This document shows, piece after piece, positions 9,801-17,002 of a stretch of 64,000 nucleotides of DNA. Both the position numbers and the translations under genes were made by a program. Location of the stretch: contig CACYHW010000011.1 of the NCBI GenBank assembly GCA_902774335.1, forward strand, positions 1-64,000, given 5' to 3'. The notes under the pieces are model-generated. The model was not told the DNA's origin. It ran no database searches and worked only from the letters and a program-made list of their open reading frames with translations. The DNA is from an uncultured Bacteroidales bacterium (GTDB lineage Bacteria > Bacteroidota > Bacteroidia > Bacteroidales > Bacteroidaceae). Within the stretch, counting starts at the first letter, position 1, and each line of letters begins with the position of its first letter.

Positions 9801-10897
9801 GCAAGACTGTCAAGATAATGATAGCCGATACCGGAAAGGGCATACCCGAGGATCAGAGAGAGAACATATTCAAGCGTTATTACCAGCTTGACAACCAGAC
9901 CAAGGCGTTTGTCAACTGGGGTACGGGCATCGGCCTCTATTTCTCGCGCCGTCTGGCCGAGCTGCATCACGGTGAACTTACCGCAGGCAACAGGACCGAT
10001 ACGCAGGGTGCCGTCTTTACCCTTACGTTCCCCATGGGCAGGGATGCCTATTCTGATGCTGAACTGAGCCCCATACGTCAGGATTCGGCCATTATGGATC
10101 CCGTTCTGCCTGTTGTAGAGAACGAACAGGAGGATGTGGATGACGGCCGTCCCACCATTCTTGTTGTGGATGACGAACCGGATATTATCAATTACATGCG
10201 TGTGCTGTTGTCCAAGGACTACAGGCTCATTACCTGCCTGGATGCCGACTCGGCCCTGCAGCGTCTGCGCAAGGAGGAGCCCAACATTGTGCTGAGCGAT
10301 GTGGCAATGCCGGGCAAGGACGGCTATGAGCTGTGCCGCGAGATCAAGCAGGATATCCAGCTGAGCCATATCCCCGTGATACTGGTTACCGCCAAGATAA
10401 CATCCGAGAACCAGGTTGAAGGCCTTAATGTCGGTGCTGATGCATACGTGACCAAGCCGTTCGATCCCACTGTGCTGTCGGCCCTGATCCAGTCGCAACT
10501 CAAGAACAGGGAGCGCGTGCGTAACATCCTGAGCCGGTCCACATCCGCATCGGAACAGGAGATGGGCGAGGTACTCTCTGAGTACGACCAGAAGTTTATG
10601 GACGAACTCTACAATCTGATGGAGGAGGAACTCTCCAATACCGAACTCAACATCAACCGCATAACCGAACTGCTCTATATGTCCCGTACCAAGCTCTATT
10701 ACAAGATCAAGGGTCTTACGGGCGAGACACCCAGCGCATTCTTCCGCACCTATAAGCTCAACCGTGCGGCCGAACTGCTCAAGAGCGGCAAGTATTCGGT
10801 GTCGGAGATTGTGGACAAGACCGGATTCAGCACTCAGAGTCACTTCTCGTCGGTATTCAAGAGCAAATTCGGAGTCAGCCCCAGCCAATACAAATGA
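6896..10897 (+). CDS. Hybrid two-component system sensor kinase/response regulator (HTCS)
   Basis: 1333 residues that join an entire two-component system in one chain, typical of Bacteroidota glycan sensing. The order is: signal peptide or anchor with a lipobox-like IFAGC (Cys21); a periplasmic two-propeller region of repeated WIGT/LWIST-type blades (about 40-640); a Y_Y_Y domain (about 690-755); one membrane helix (about 775-796); a histidine kinase with phospho-acceptor His833 in HEFRTPL and an ATPase domain (DTGKGIP); a receiver domain starting near 1087 with phospho-acceptor Asp1135 (LSDVAMPGKDG); and a C-terminal AraC-type HTH (about 1235-1333). The divergent esterase-GH3 operon is its likely target, so the ligand is probably an oligosaccharide of the same polysaccharide. 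A periplasmic Cys after a lipobox is unusual in a protein that also has an internal membrane helix; it may simply be the signal anchor. Confidence 0.95.
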   Translation: MKLMDRASVMLCALLLIFAGCVREDLVVQVDKDEENDVVISTELSNGRVQCIAEDSRGFMWIGTFRGLNRYDGNEYHQYFCTYDSLGLSDNNIQDIMSDSQGRLWVCTANGVCRYTSYDSFESIPIQSHNKNARKLMEDSRGNILMYNNIGLFRYNPLREVFEPVVRRTNLSRDNYWSDCFLCDNDDILILEKQKITRYSRDGFNLVRTTDLRIAPQDQYYAELFDDGRLLISGNGSLLLYDTGSDRMIRMNGEMRRRITANGNAVLDACPLRNGSILMSMSKGQVFMLDLEAGTLKENTDKDFAYNVPDAYITCLFEDSRRNIWFGTYDKGLMADYYYKETFNSDHNFNRLTGNASVTAVSVDKQGDLWISTLLNGLYVYHPSTGSAESVDVIGLDMADEDNAVTHMLPDTDGSLWISTSTMVMKCRYNGSALEIIHSYPVRRTMDFEQAEDGTILISTASTDIYTIPVGSAEAIQKQAFNTVFTFIPKILSTSSGRILIAAFNQRLLTMNSQTGRLSEMDIPDLESCIRRSVFIPTDMYQDSRGDVWIGTVSNGLLRFNPTDRSIVHISGLSCSDVGSIIEDSEGNMWIGTMKGLNRYDRNTGKISCYYKVDGLGGDEFFDRAACVLPDGRLVFGGTDGLTMFNPTEVSAGRDVPLHLLDLHIHNTLVRPGDDAPAKAMLDDCEEIRLNHKDNSFSISFVALDYGEYERVHYYYMMDGFDGDWIDAGKLHSAYYANLPTGHYNFRVRITDSGEVAAGSERSIRVVVRPATFNSWWAWIIYLTLIVLVIQLLYKNTMRVVEAGRLARRAEMEKEQELRTNQMNMSFFANIAHEFRTPLTMIAGPVGQLYRSESLDADDKKLISIAQRSVQRMFKLVNQLMDFNKLENDTLNLNVEETDIVKVLNGICDIFEFNAHEKGLTLNRFGLEDSLMVYTDSDKLEKIVYNLLSNAFKFTPDGGAIDVTLDSDGKTVKIMIADTGKGIPEDQRENIFKRYYQLDNQTKAFVNWGTGIGLYFSRRLAELHHGELTAGNRTDTQGAVFTLTFPMGRDAYSDAELSPIRQDSAIMDPVLPVVENEQEDVDDGRPTILVVDDEPDIINYMRVLLSKDYRLITCLDADSALQRLRKEEPNIVLSDVAMPGKDGYELCREIKQDIQLSHIPVILVTAKITSENQVEGLNVGADAYVTKPFDPTVLSALIQSQLKNRERVRNILSRSTSASEQEMGEVLSEYDQKFMDELYNLMEEELSNTELNINRITELLYMSRTKLYYKIKGLTGETPSAFFRTYKLNRAAELLKSGKYSVSEIVDKTGFSTQSHFSSVFKSKFGVSPSQYK

Positions 10898-10904
10898 CAG
10901 GGTA

Positions 10905-10934
10905 TTGCCGTTGCGTCCAAAAACACTAACTTTG
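10905..10934 (+). promoter_or_regulatory. Promoter of the DUF4250 gene
   Basis: TTG at 10905-10907 and TAACTTTG at 10927-10934, spaced by 19 nt, fit the Bacteroidota consensus. The ATG is at 10957. Confidence 0.65.
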
Positions 10935-10956
10935 CGGCCTTGAAACAATACTGATT

Positions 10957-11157
10957 ATGGAATATCTGCCGCAAGACCCTGCAATACTTGTATCGAGCAT
11001 CAACATGCTGTTGCGTGACGAGGAGTTCGATACGCTCGAATCACTGTGCTGTTTTTATGACCGCGAGCCGGCGGAACTTATGGCTACCCTGGAGAAGGAG
11101 GGGTATGTATATAGTGAGGCTCAGAAGCAGTTCAGACCGATTGGGTATGATGATTGA
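10957..11157 (+). CDS. Small DUF4250-family protein
   Basis: 66 residues. The opening YLPQDPAILVSSINMLLRDE and the spacing of the following LESLC and EKEGYVY segments resemble DUF4250 proteins, short conserved bacterial proteins without a known function. It is predicted to be helical and cytoplasmic and has no signal peptide. It has its own promoter after the hybrid two-component gene and its stop codon abuts a 97-nt dispersed repeat. Family assignment is from memory of the pattern. Confidence 0.7.
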   Translation: MEYLPQDPAILVSSINMLLRDEEFDTLESLCCFYDREPAELMATLEKEGYVYSEAQKQFRPIGYDD

Positions 11158-11160
11158 TAA

Positions 11161-11257
11161 TTGATAATTCTTGGAGCAGTGAGAGGAGAGAAAGTTTACT
11201 TTCTATCCCGAGTCGCGACAAGAATCATGGAACGAAGTGACATAATTGATTAGTAAG
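11161..11257. repeat. 97-nt dispersed intergenic repeat, copy 1
   Basis: Matches 22968-23064 at about 90 of 97 positions. It begins directly after the stop codon of the upstream gene and contains a short terminal inverted pair ATTCTTG ... CAAGAAT (11167-11173 and 11219-11225) and the palindrome GTCGCGAC. Both copies sit between co-directional genes and end next to AATTGA. No protein is convincingly encoded. Confidence 0.85.
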
Positions 11258-11497
11258 GACAGTATAGAGACGGCATATGCTTTCATGCACCAGAAACTCA
11301 GGGTGTATGAGCATTCGACTATGGAGTGGCAGAAGGATGATATCGAGATGATCATAGGCTCCTACGCCGACGATATCAATCCGGAACTCCTGGCTGTCCT
11401 GTCCGACGGACGTTCCGACTTCCTTAAAGACCATGGGCGGTTTGAGGCGGATTTGCGACGGGCGGTGGAGGTGTTGGAATTGAGAATTGAGAATTGA
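11246..11497 (+). CDS. Small conserved hypothetical protein
   Basis: 83 residues if translation starts at the TTG at 11246; a stop codon (TAA) lies immediately upstream in frame, and the first ATG would be Met14. The body (AFMHQKLRVYEHSTMEWQKD, later FLKDHGRFEADLRRAVEVLE) looks like a folded, mostly helical cytoplasmic protein. It resembles small Bacteroidales proteins of unknown function; I cannot name a family. The start lies inside the tail of the 97-nt repeat and the last codons and stop lie inside the AATTGAG tandem repeat, so both ends of the gene may have been reshaped by repeats. Confidence 0.6.
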   Translation: MISKDSIETAYAFMHQKLRVYEHSTMEWQKDDIEMIIGSYADDINPELLAVLSDGRSDFLKDHGRFEADLRRAVEVLELRIEN

Positions 11498-11519
11498 GAA
11501 TTGAGAATTGAGAATTGAA
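11478..11519. repeat. AATTGAG tandem repeat, plus orientation
   Basis: Five perfect 7-nt AATTGAG units (11478-11512) plus a partial sixth unit. It encodes the last residues and stop of the upstream 83-residue protein. The same unit occurs in opposite orientation at 11588-11608. Confidence 0.9.
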
Positions 11520-11547
11520 TCGCAGAACCTGCGTAAGCCCGCGACAT

Positions 11548-11582
11548 AAAAAAGCGTTCGGAAAAACCGAACGCTTTTTTTA
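11548..11582. terminator. Bidirectional terminator between convergent genes
   Basis: AGCGTTCGG (11553-11561) and CCGAACGCT (11567-11575) form a perfect 9-bp stem with an A5 loop, flanked by A-run and T-run, so it works on both strands. It lies between the 83-residue gene and the PurF-like gene. Confidence 0.85.
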
Positions 11583-11587
11583 TAAAT

Positions 11588-11608
11588 CTCAATTCTCAAT
11601 TCTCAATT
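11588..11608. repeat. AATTGAG tandem repeat, minus orientation
   Basis: Three CTCAATT units, the inverse of the array at 11478-11519. The stop codon of the PurF-like gene (11603-11605) lies inside it. Confidence 0.9.
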
Positions 11609-13039
11609 CTCATTCTGTTCTTCCAGAGTGTAGAACGAACTTCCATCAAAGCAGTGTGTGCATATACGCTCCTTAGGAAGGCCGATTGCATTCACCAGAG
11701 CCTCGATTGAGGTGAACTTGAGTGTTGTCAGCTGCAGGCGCTTTGCAATCTCCTTAACCATCTTCTCGTACTCGGGAGTACCTGTGGTAGCGTACTTCTG
11801 GAGAGTCTCCTGGCTGGGGTTGTCACCCTCAAAGTCCTTGATCACACGGCGGCTGATGAGCTCCAGCTCATTCTTGCTGGCCGAATAGTTGATGAAGGGG
11901 CATCCGTAGATAAGGGGAGGGCATGATATGCGCATGTGTGCTGCCTTTACGCCCGACTCGTAGAACTCATGTGAGTTGTCCTTGAGCTGTGTACCGCGAA
12001 CAATGCTGTCGTCGCAGAATACCAGACGCTTGCCGTTGAGTATCTCCTTGTTGGAGATGAGCTTCATCTTGGCCACAAGGTTACGGCGTGACTGGTCGGT
12101 AGGCATAAATGAGCGGGGCCAGGTGGGAGTGTACTTGGCTACGGCTCTGGTGTAGGGGCATTTGTGACCCTCGGCATAACCTACGGCCATACCTACGCCG
12201 CTGTCGGGGATACCGCATGCGCCGTCAACCTCGACATCGTCCTCACGTCCCATGACGCGTCCCAGTTCGTTACGTACATCCTCGGCGTTGCGACCCTCGT
12301 AGCAGCTGGTGGGGAATCCGTAGTAAACCCACAGGAAAGAGCACATCTGCATCTTCTTGTTGGGCTTGCGCAGCTCCTCGTAGCCGTTCTCGGTAATCTT
12401 GATTATCTGGCCGGGACCCATATAGAGACTGGTGTCGAATCCTAAGTTGGGGAATGCCGTTGTCTCGGAGGTCACGGCTATTGCGCCGTCCCTGGAGCCT
12501 AATGCGATAGGTGTGCGGCCCCATGAGTCGCGGGCTGCTATGATGCCATCCTCGGTAAGGAGCAGCATGGAGCATGATCCCTTTATGGTCTTGAATACGT
12601 TCTCAATTCCTTCGACAAAGTTCTTTCCTTTTATTATAAGGAGGGCGATGAGTTCGGTCTGGTTTATCTTGCCGCTGCTGAACTCGCTAAGATGCATGTT
12701 CTCGGAGAGCAGCTGGTCGCAGATTTCCTCCTTGTTGTTGATCTTAGCCACGGTGACCAGGGCAAAACGTCCCAGGTGGCTGTTCATGAGCATGGGCTGA
12801 GCGTCAGTGTCGCTGATTACGCCGATTCCGCTGTTGCCGGTGAATTTTCCAAGGTCGTTTTCAAACTTGCTCCTGAAATAATCGTTTTCAAGGTTGTGAA
12901 TGGTTCTGAAGAAGCCGTCTTCCAGACTGTAGGTGGCCATACCGGCGCGGCTTGTTCCCAGATGTGACTGATAGTCAGTTCCGTAAAAAAGATCATTGAT
13001 GCATCTCTGCCTTGAGACGACTCCAAAAAATCCGCCCAT
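11603..13039 (-). CDS. PurF-like amidophosphoribosyltransferase paralogue lacking the catalytic cysteine
   Basis: 478 residues, the length of PurF. The phosphoribosyltransferase half is intact, with the PRPP loop FCDDSIVRGT (341-350) and IPDSG (277-281); the glutaminase half keeps ARDSWGRTPI (169-178). However, the protein starts MGGFFG where active glutamine amidotransferases start MCGxxG, so the N-terminal nucleophile Cys is Gly, and the HNGNL-type glutamine-binding loop is replaced (residues 86-100). It therefore cannot use glutamine in the normal way. I recall similar Bacteroidota proteins annotated as amidophosphoribosyltransferase alongside a canonical PurF. It may use ammonia, act on another substrate, or be regulatory. 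A minus-strand -7 box (TAATTTTG, complement of 13084-13091) lies about 45 nt upstream. The last residues are encoded by the AATTGAG repeat. Confidence 0.85.
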   Translation of the reverse strand: MGGFFGVVSRQRCINDLFYGTDYQSHLGTSRAGMATYSLEDGFFRTIHNLENDYFRSKFENDLGKFTGNSGIGVISDTDAQPMLMNSHLGRFALVTVAKINNKEEICDQLLSENMHLSEFSSGKINQTELIALLIIKGKNFVEGIENVFKTIKGSCSMLLLTEDGIIAARDSWGRTPIALGSRDGAIAVTSETTAFPNLGFDTSLYMGPGQIIKITENGYEELRKPNKKMQMCSFLWVYYGFPTSCYEGRNAEDVRNELGRVMGREDDVEVDGACGIPDSGVGMAVGYAEGHKCPYTRAVAKYTPTWPRSFMPTDQSRRNLVAKMKLISNKEILNGKRLVFCDDSIVRGTQLKDNSHEFYESGVKAAHMRISCPPLIYGCPFINYSASKNELELISRRVIKDFEGDNPSQETLQKYATTGTPEYEKMVKEIAKRLQLTTLKFTSIEALVNAIGLPKERICTHCFDGSSFYTLEEQNEN

Positions 13040-13210
13040 TTGCTCTTAAGAGAATGTTAATGTGAAGGGTTTTAATTCGAGCGCAAAATTACAACAACTC
13101 TCCGATTTATTTATTCAGTAAAAGAAACACTTATCCACAATTTTGGTTAAGAATAGTTACAGAGGCGGCTGATTGTATTGTGGGCTTGCCGTTCTTTTTT
13201 GGACGATAAA

Positions 13211-13239
13211 TTGCGGGAGTCATTTTTTTTGTATCTTTG
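13211..13239 (+). promoter_or_regulatory. Promoter of tRNA-Ser
   Basis: TTG at 13211-13213 and TATCTTTG at 13232-13239, 18 nt apart, end 5 nt before the tRNA. Confidence 0.7.
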
Positions 13240-13244
13240 CGCCC

Positions 13245-13332
13245 GGAAAGATGCCAGAGTGATCGAATGGACCGGACTCGAAATCCGGCGTACGGCCTAG
13301 CCGTACCGTGGGTTTGAATCCCACTCTTTCCG
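13245..13332 (+). tRNA. tRNA-Ser (anticodon CGA)
   Basis: An 88-nt tRNA with a long variable arm, as in serine tRNAs. Acceptor GGAAAGA (13245-13251) pairs with TCTTTCC (13325-13331), the anticodon stem CCGGA/TCCGG encloses CTCGAAA with anticodon CGA at 13279-13281, and the T-arm GTGGG/CCCAC holds TTTGAATC. The variable arm is TACGGCCTAGCCGTA. The discriminator base is G. CCA is not encoded. It reads UCG codons. Confidence 0.95.
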
Positions 13333-13412
13333 CAAAAAAAGGCTGCCCGTTGGGTGGCTTTTTTTTGTGGAAAGAGTGGGATGAATATCCCACCTCTTTT
13401 TAGTTTCCTATC
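13318..13412. repeat. Inverted copy of the tRNA-Ser 3' end with nested terminator hairpins
   Basis: The tRNA 3' segment ATCCCACTCTTTCC (13319-13331 region) recurs as its reverse complement GGAAAGAGTGGGAT at about 13371-13384. Between them lies an A-run, a GGCTGCCC/GGGTGGC hairpin (13340-13360) and a T-run. The inverted copy can also pair with ATCCCACCTCTTTT just downstream. It includes the tRNA terminator; the remainder looks like an inverted duplication or scar of an integration at the tRNA. Confidence 0.7.
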
Positions 13413-13486
13413 GGAAACGGGTGGCCCTCCGGGCCATCTCGTTCGCATACTCACTTCGCCCCAATACGTTTGTATTGCGTGAATTA

Positions 13487-13520
13487 AATAAGGCCACCCA
13501 TCGGGCGGCCTTATTTGATT
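13487..13520 (-). terminator. Terminator downstream of the ACT-paaK operon
   Basis: AATAAGGCC ... GGCCTTATT, an imperfect 13-bp stem around CCC ATC GGG, just past the stop of the minus-strand ACT-domain gene at 13535. Confidence 0.7.
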
Positions 13521-13534
13521 GTGGTAATACCTTT

Positions 13535-13933
13535 TTAAAGCTCCTGGATGATCTGATTGGCCAGTTCGGTGTTGTCGGGACGGATGATTACGCGTGAGAA
13601 CTCTGATGATGAGTCTGTAAAGGCGTACATATACTCAACCGATATTCCGGCGGCCGATAGCTTCTCCATAGCGTTAGCCATGGCACCCGGCTTGTTTGCA
13701 CACTCCAGGTAAACCACATGGGTCATGGTTACGGCGTATGAGTTTGCTTTGATCAGGTTGAAAGCGCGCTCAATCTGGTCGCGCTCCACTATGATGCGGG
13801 CAATACCGAAATCCTGTGTCTCAGATACGGTGAATGCCTTCATGTTTATACCATTGTTACCGAGCAGTCTGGCTATCTCGGCAAATTTTCCCTTCTCATT
13901 CTCCAGGAAAACTGAAATCTGTCTGATAAGCAT
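13535..13933 (-). CDS. Tandem ACT-domain protein
   Basis: 132 residues made of two ACT modules (about 4-65 and 70-130), small ligand-binding domains that usually sense amino acids. The first has the typical G-N-N-G-I-N-M-K turn (25-32), the second ANKPGAMANAMEKLSAAGIS (74-93). There is no enzyme domain. It lies 23 nt downstream of paaK on the same strand; this pairing is frequent in Bacteroidota and archaea. That suggests it senses an aromatic amino acid or product linked to arylacetyl-CoA formation. Function is inferred from neighbour and family. Confidence 0.85.
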   Translation of the reverse strand: MLIRQISVFLENEKGKFAEIARLLGNNGINMKAFTVSETQDFGIARIIVERDQIERAFNLIKANSYAVTMTHVVYLECANKPGAMANAMEKLSAAGISVEYMYAFTDSSSEFSRVIIRPDNTELANQIIQEL

Positions 13934-13956
13934 AGTCGGATATCATTAATTGGTTG

Positions 13957-15258
13957 TTATTCAAATTTACGGTGGTCAATGGCGCGTTTTGCCTTGCCGG
14001 TAGAACGCTCGATTGTTCCGGGCTGTACAATCTTGATTGCGGGCTGGATACCTACAACGCTCTGGATGCGTGAGGTGAGACGCTGACGCAGACGTACCAG
14101 TTCGTTAACCTGGTCAGTGTAGAACTCAGGCTTGACCTCAACCTGGATGTCGAATGTATCGGTGTTGTTTATACGGTCTACCTCGATGAGGAAGTAGGGC
14201 TCGTACTCCGGGAACTCCAGCAGGATGGACTCTATCTGTGACGGGAATACGTTCACACCGCGGATGATCATCATATCGTCGCTGCGGCCCAGGATCTTAC
14301 CCATACGTACGGCGGTACGGCCGCATTCACACTTTTCATAGTTAAGATAGGTGAGGTCACGTGTACGATAACGTATCATCGGCATACCCCACTTATCGAG
14401 AGTTGTGAATACAAGTTCACCCTTCTGACCGGGCTCTACAGGCTGCAGGGTAACCGGATCGATGATCTCGGGGTAGTAGAGGTCCTCCCAAAGGTGTGTG
14501 CCGTTCTGGCACTCGCACTCGCCACCCACGCCGGGGCCGCTTATCTCTGTGAGTCCGTAGATATCGAAAGCTCTGATATGCATCTTGTCCTCAAGTTCCT
14601 TACGCATGGCTTCGGTCCAGGGCTCTGCACCGAATATGCCCACCTTGAGTTTGAAGTTGTTGATGTCAAGACCCTGTTTACGGATTTCCTCGGCCATATA
14701 AAGGGCGTAGGAGGGGGTGCAGGCAACAGCAGTGGAACCAAAGTCCTGCATAAGCTGGAGCTGCTTCTGGGTATTTCCGCTGCTGGTGGGGATTACGGTA
14801 GCACCGATCTTGTGAACACCGTCATGTGCACCCAGACCGCCGGTGAAAAGGCCGTATCCGTATGCAATCTGTACAAAATCATCTTTTCCGAGTCCGAACG
14901 CTGTAAGGCAACGCGCTACGGCCTCTGACCAGTTGTCCAGATCCTTCTGGGTATAACCTACAACGATAGGCTTGCCTGTGGTTCCTGATGATGCGTGCAG
15001 GCGCAGGATGTCGGTCATAGGTACGCACATCATTCCGAAAGGATAGTTGTCACGAAGGTCTTGCTTGATTGTAAAAGGCAATTTTACGATGTCATCAATA
15101 CTGCGGATATCCTCAGGGCGGACTCCGTGTTCATCGAACCTTTTCTTGTAGAAAGGTGAGTTGTTGTATGCGTGCGCTACAATCTTTTTGAGTTTTTCAC
15201 TCTGTAATTCGCGCATCTCGTCTCGCGACATACATTCGATCTTTTTGTTCCAGATCAT
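13957..15258 (-). CDS. paaK: Phenylacetate-CoA ligase
   Basis: 433 residues, the standard PaaK length. The AMP-binding signature is SSGTTGKP (90-97), with YGLTEISGPGVGGEC in the middle and the YRTRDLTYL motif before the C-terminal domain, whose Lys-containing end (STGKAKRAIDHR) is conserved. It activates phenylacetate or related arylacetates to the CoA thioester in the cytoplasm using ATP. No paa degradation genes are present, so in this presumably anaerobic organism it more likely takes part in reductive aromatic amino acid metabolism or salvage of arylacetates. First gene of a two-gene operon with the ACT protein. A near-consensus -7 box (TTATTTTG, complement of 15298-15305) lies 40 nt upstream. 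Confidence 0.92.
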   Translation of the reverse strand: MIWNKKIECMSRDEMRELQSEKLKKIVAHAYNNSPFYKKRFDEHGVRPEDIRSIDDIVKLPFTIKQDLRDNYPFGMMCVPMTDILRLHASSGTTGKPIVVGYTQKDLDNWSEAVARCLTAFGLGKDDFVQIAYGYGLFTGGLGAHDGVHKIGATVIPTSSGNTQKQLQLMQDFGSTAVACTPSYALYMAEEIRKQGLDINNFKLKVGIFGAEPWTEAMRKELEDKMHIRAFDIYGLTEISGPGVGGECECQNGTHLWEDLYYPEIIDPVTLQPVEPGQKGELVFTTLDKWGMPMIRYRTRDLTYLNYEKCECGRTAVRMGKILGRSDDMMIIRGVNVFPSQIESILLEFPEYEPYFLIEVDRINNTDTFDIQVEVKPEFYTDQVNELVRLRQRLTSRIQSVVGIQPAIKIVQPGTIERSTGKAKRAIDHRKFE

Positions 15259-15339
15259 GGGTTAATTGGTATTTTGGTTTGTTGTTCAATTAGGGCACAA
15301 AATAAATAAAAATCCTTGTTTTGGCCTAATATTTCGGTC

Positions 15340-15366
15340 TTGATACCTATATTTTTAATACTTTTG
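15340..15366 (+). promoter_or_regulatory. Promoter of tsaD
   Basis: TACTTTTG at 15359-15366 is a perfect -7 box; TTG at 15340-15342 is 16 nt upstream, slightly short spacing. The ATG is at 15386. Confidence 0.55.
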
Positions 15367-15385
15367 CACCCGCTAAAGTCCGATA

Positions 15386-16417
15386 ATGCAAATGGAGAAG
15401 CCAGTATACATTTTAGGTATCGAGTCATCATGTGACGATACGTCGGCTGCAGTTATCTGCAACGGCGAACTTCTGTCCAATGTGGTGGCCAGCCAGAAGG
15501 TTCACGAGGAGTACGGCGGAGTGGTTCCCGAACTTGCCAGTCGCGCTCACCAGCAGAACATCGTTCCCGTGGTGGATACTGCGTTGAAAAGGGCCGGAAT
15601 TGATGCCGGACAGCTCAACGCGGTCGCTTTCACACGCGGTCCGGGTCTGATGGGCTCGCTCCTGGTGGGTGTATCGTTTGCCAAAGGCTTTGCCCGCTCG
15701 CTCAATATCCCCATGATCGAGGTGAATCATCTGCAGGGACACATTTTGGCCCATTTCATCCGCAAACCGGGTGAGGAATCGGCCGCTCCCGAGTTCCCGT
15801 TCCTGTGCCTGCTGGTTTCTGGTGGTAACTCGCAGATAGTCAAGGTTGAATCATACAACAAGATGGAGATTCTGGGACAGACTATCGACGATGCTGCAGG
15901 CGAGGCTATGGACAAGTGCTCAAAGGTGATGGGATTCGGCTATCCCGGCGGTCCCATTATCGACCGTCTGGCACGTCAGGGCAATCCCGACGCTTACAAG
16001 TTCAGCAAGCCTAACATTCCCGGATACAACTACAGCTTCAGCGGACTCAAGACATCGTTCCTGTACAATCTGCGTGACTGGGTCAAGGAGGATCCGGATT
16101 TCATCGAGCATCACAAGGAAGACCTTTGCGCATCGCTTGAGCGCACCATCGTGGAGATCCTCATGAAGAAGCTGCGTCTGGCTGCCAAGGATACCGGCAT
16201 CAACCGCATTGCAGTGGCGGGTGGGGTATCGGCCAACACTGGTCTGCGCGAGGCTTTCCAGGATCATGCCCGACGCTATCGCTGGAAGGTGTTCATACCG
16301 CCTTTCTCGTATACCACCGATAATGCGGCCATGATAGCTTGCACGGGCTATTTCAAGTATTTGGACGGCGATTTCTGCGGAATAGATGTTCCAATCTACT
16401 CCAATACCCGCCTTTAA
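15386..16417 (+). CDS. tsaD: tRNA N6-adenosine threonylcarbamoyltransferase
   Basis: 343 residues. The ASKHA-fold start ILGIESSCDDTSAAV (9-23), metal-binding His115 and His119 (EVNHLQGH), the GGNSQ loop, and the C-terminal AVAGGVSANTGLR and DNAAM motifs identify TsaD. With TsaB, TsaE and TsaC it installs threonylcarbamoyl on A37 of ANN-decoding tRNAs in the cytoplasm; the partner genes are not in this window. The ATG at 15386 is used; Met3 at 15392 is equally possible. Divergent from paaK with its own promoter. Downstream a short hairpin with T-run (around 16421-16440) may end the transcript. Confidence 0.96.
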   Translation: MQMEKPVYILGIESSCDDTSAAVICNGELLSNVVASQKVHEEYGGVVPELASRAHQQNIVPVVDTALKRAGIDAGQLNAVAFTRGPGLMGSLLVGVSFAKGFARSLNIPMIEVNHLQGHILAHFIRKPGEESAAPEFPFLCLLVSGGNSQIVKVESYNKMEILGQTIDDAAGEAMDKCSKVMGFGYPGGPIIDRLARQGNPDAYKFSKPNIPGYNYSFSGLKTSFLYNLRDWVKEDPDFIEHHKEDLCASLERTIVEILMKKLRLAAKDTGINRIAVAGGVSANTGLREAFQDHARRYRWKVFIPPFSYTTDNAAMIACTGYFKYLDGDFCGIDVPIYSNTRL

Positions 16418-16516
16418 CACAAAAAAAGAGTTTTTTGTTTGGCGGGATGAAAAAAAATGTGTTATTTTGCACCCTGTTTCGAGAATAGAGCAAAAAACGA
16501 ATAAAAACAGATAGAT

Positions 16517-16777
16517 ATGTCAAGAATTTGTCAGATCACCGGAAAGAAGGCAATGGTTGGCAACAATGTTTCTCACTCTAAGCGTAGAACCAAGAGAACA
16601 TTTGACGTTAACCTGTTCACTAAGAAGTTCTTCTATGTTGAGGAGAACTGCTGGATCAGCCTCAAACTCAGTGCTGCCGGCCTGAGAATCATTAACAAGA
16701 AAGGTCTTGATGCCGCCCTCAAGGAGGCCGTCGCTAACGGTTATTGCGATTGGAAAGACATCAGAATCATTGCGTAA
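16517..16777 (+). CDS. rpmB: Large-subunit ribosomal protein bL28
   Basis: 86 residues beginning [20 protein letters not shown], the bL28 signature (the Cys-containing zinc ribbon is not retained apart from Cys5). First gene of a compact ribosomal cluster with bL33 24 nt downstream and a DUF4295 protein. A near-consensus -7 box TTATTTTG lies around 16462-16469. The rpmB-rpmG-DUF4295-ftsY order is, as I recall, common in Bacteroidota. Confidence 0.97.
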   Translation: MSRICQITGKKAMVGNNVSHSKRRTKRTFDVNLFTKKFFYVEENCWISLKLSAAGLRIINKKGLDAALKEAVANGYCDWKDIRIIA

Positions 16778-16801
16778 TAACAGAAAGGAGTTCATACTAC
16801 T

Positions 16802-16990
16802 ATGGCAAAGAAAGTAAAAGGCAACAGGGTTCAGGTTATCCTGGAATGCACTGAGCACAAGGACAGTGGTATGCCGGGCACTTCCCGCTACATCACCACC
16901 AAGAACAGGAAGAACACTCCTGAGAGACTGGAACTGAAGAAGTATAACCCCATTCTCAAGAGGATGACAATCCATCGTGAGATCAAGTAA
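16802..16990 (+). CDS. rpmG: Large-subunit ribosomal protein bL33
   Basis: 62 residues: [19 protein letters not shown] at the start and a [19 protein letters not shown] core identify bL33. This copy lacks the CxxC pairs of zinc-binding bL33 (only Cys16 is seen), so it is the zinc-independent form. Located between rpmB and the DUF4295 gene in one operon. Confidence 0.97.
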   Translation: MAKKVKGNRVQVILECTEHKDSGMPGTSRYITTKNRKNTPERLELKKYNPILKRMTIHREIK

Positions 16991-17002
16991 TACGTTTGAA
17001 CC

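Noticed and set aside
9218-10948. Long minus-strand open frame opposite the hybrid two-component gene
   Set aside because: It is the complement shadow of a well-supported kinase/regulator gene with clear motifs; its own translation shows no domain.
13131-13454. Minus-strand frame across the tRNA-Ser gene
   Set aside because: It overlaps a complete tRNA and its terminator; the tRNA takes precedence.
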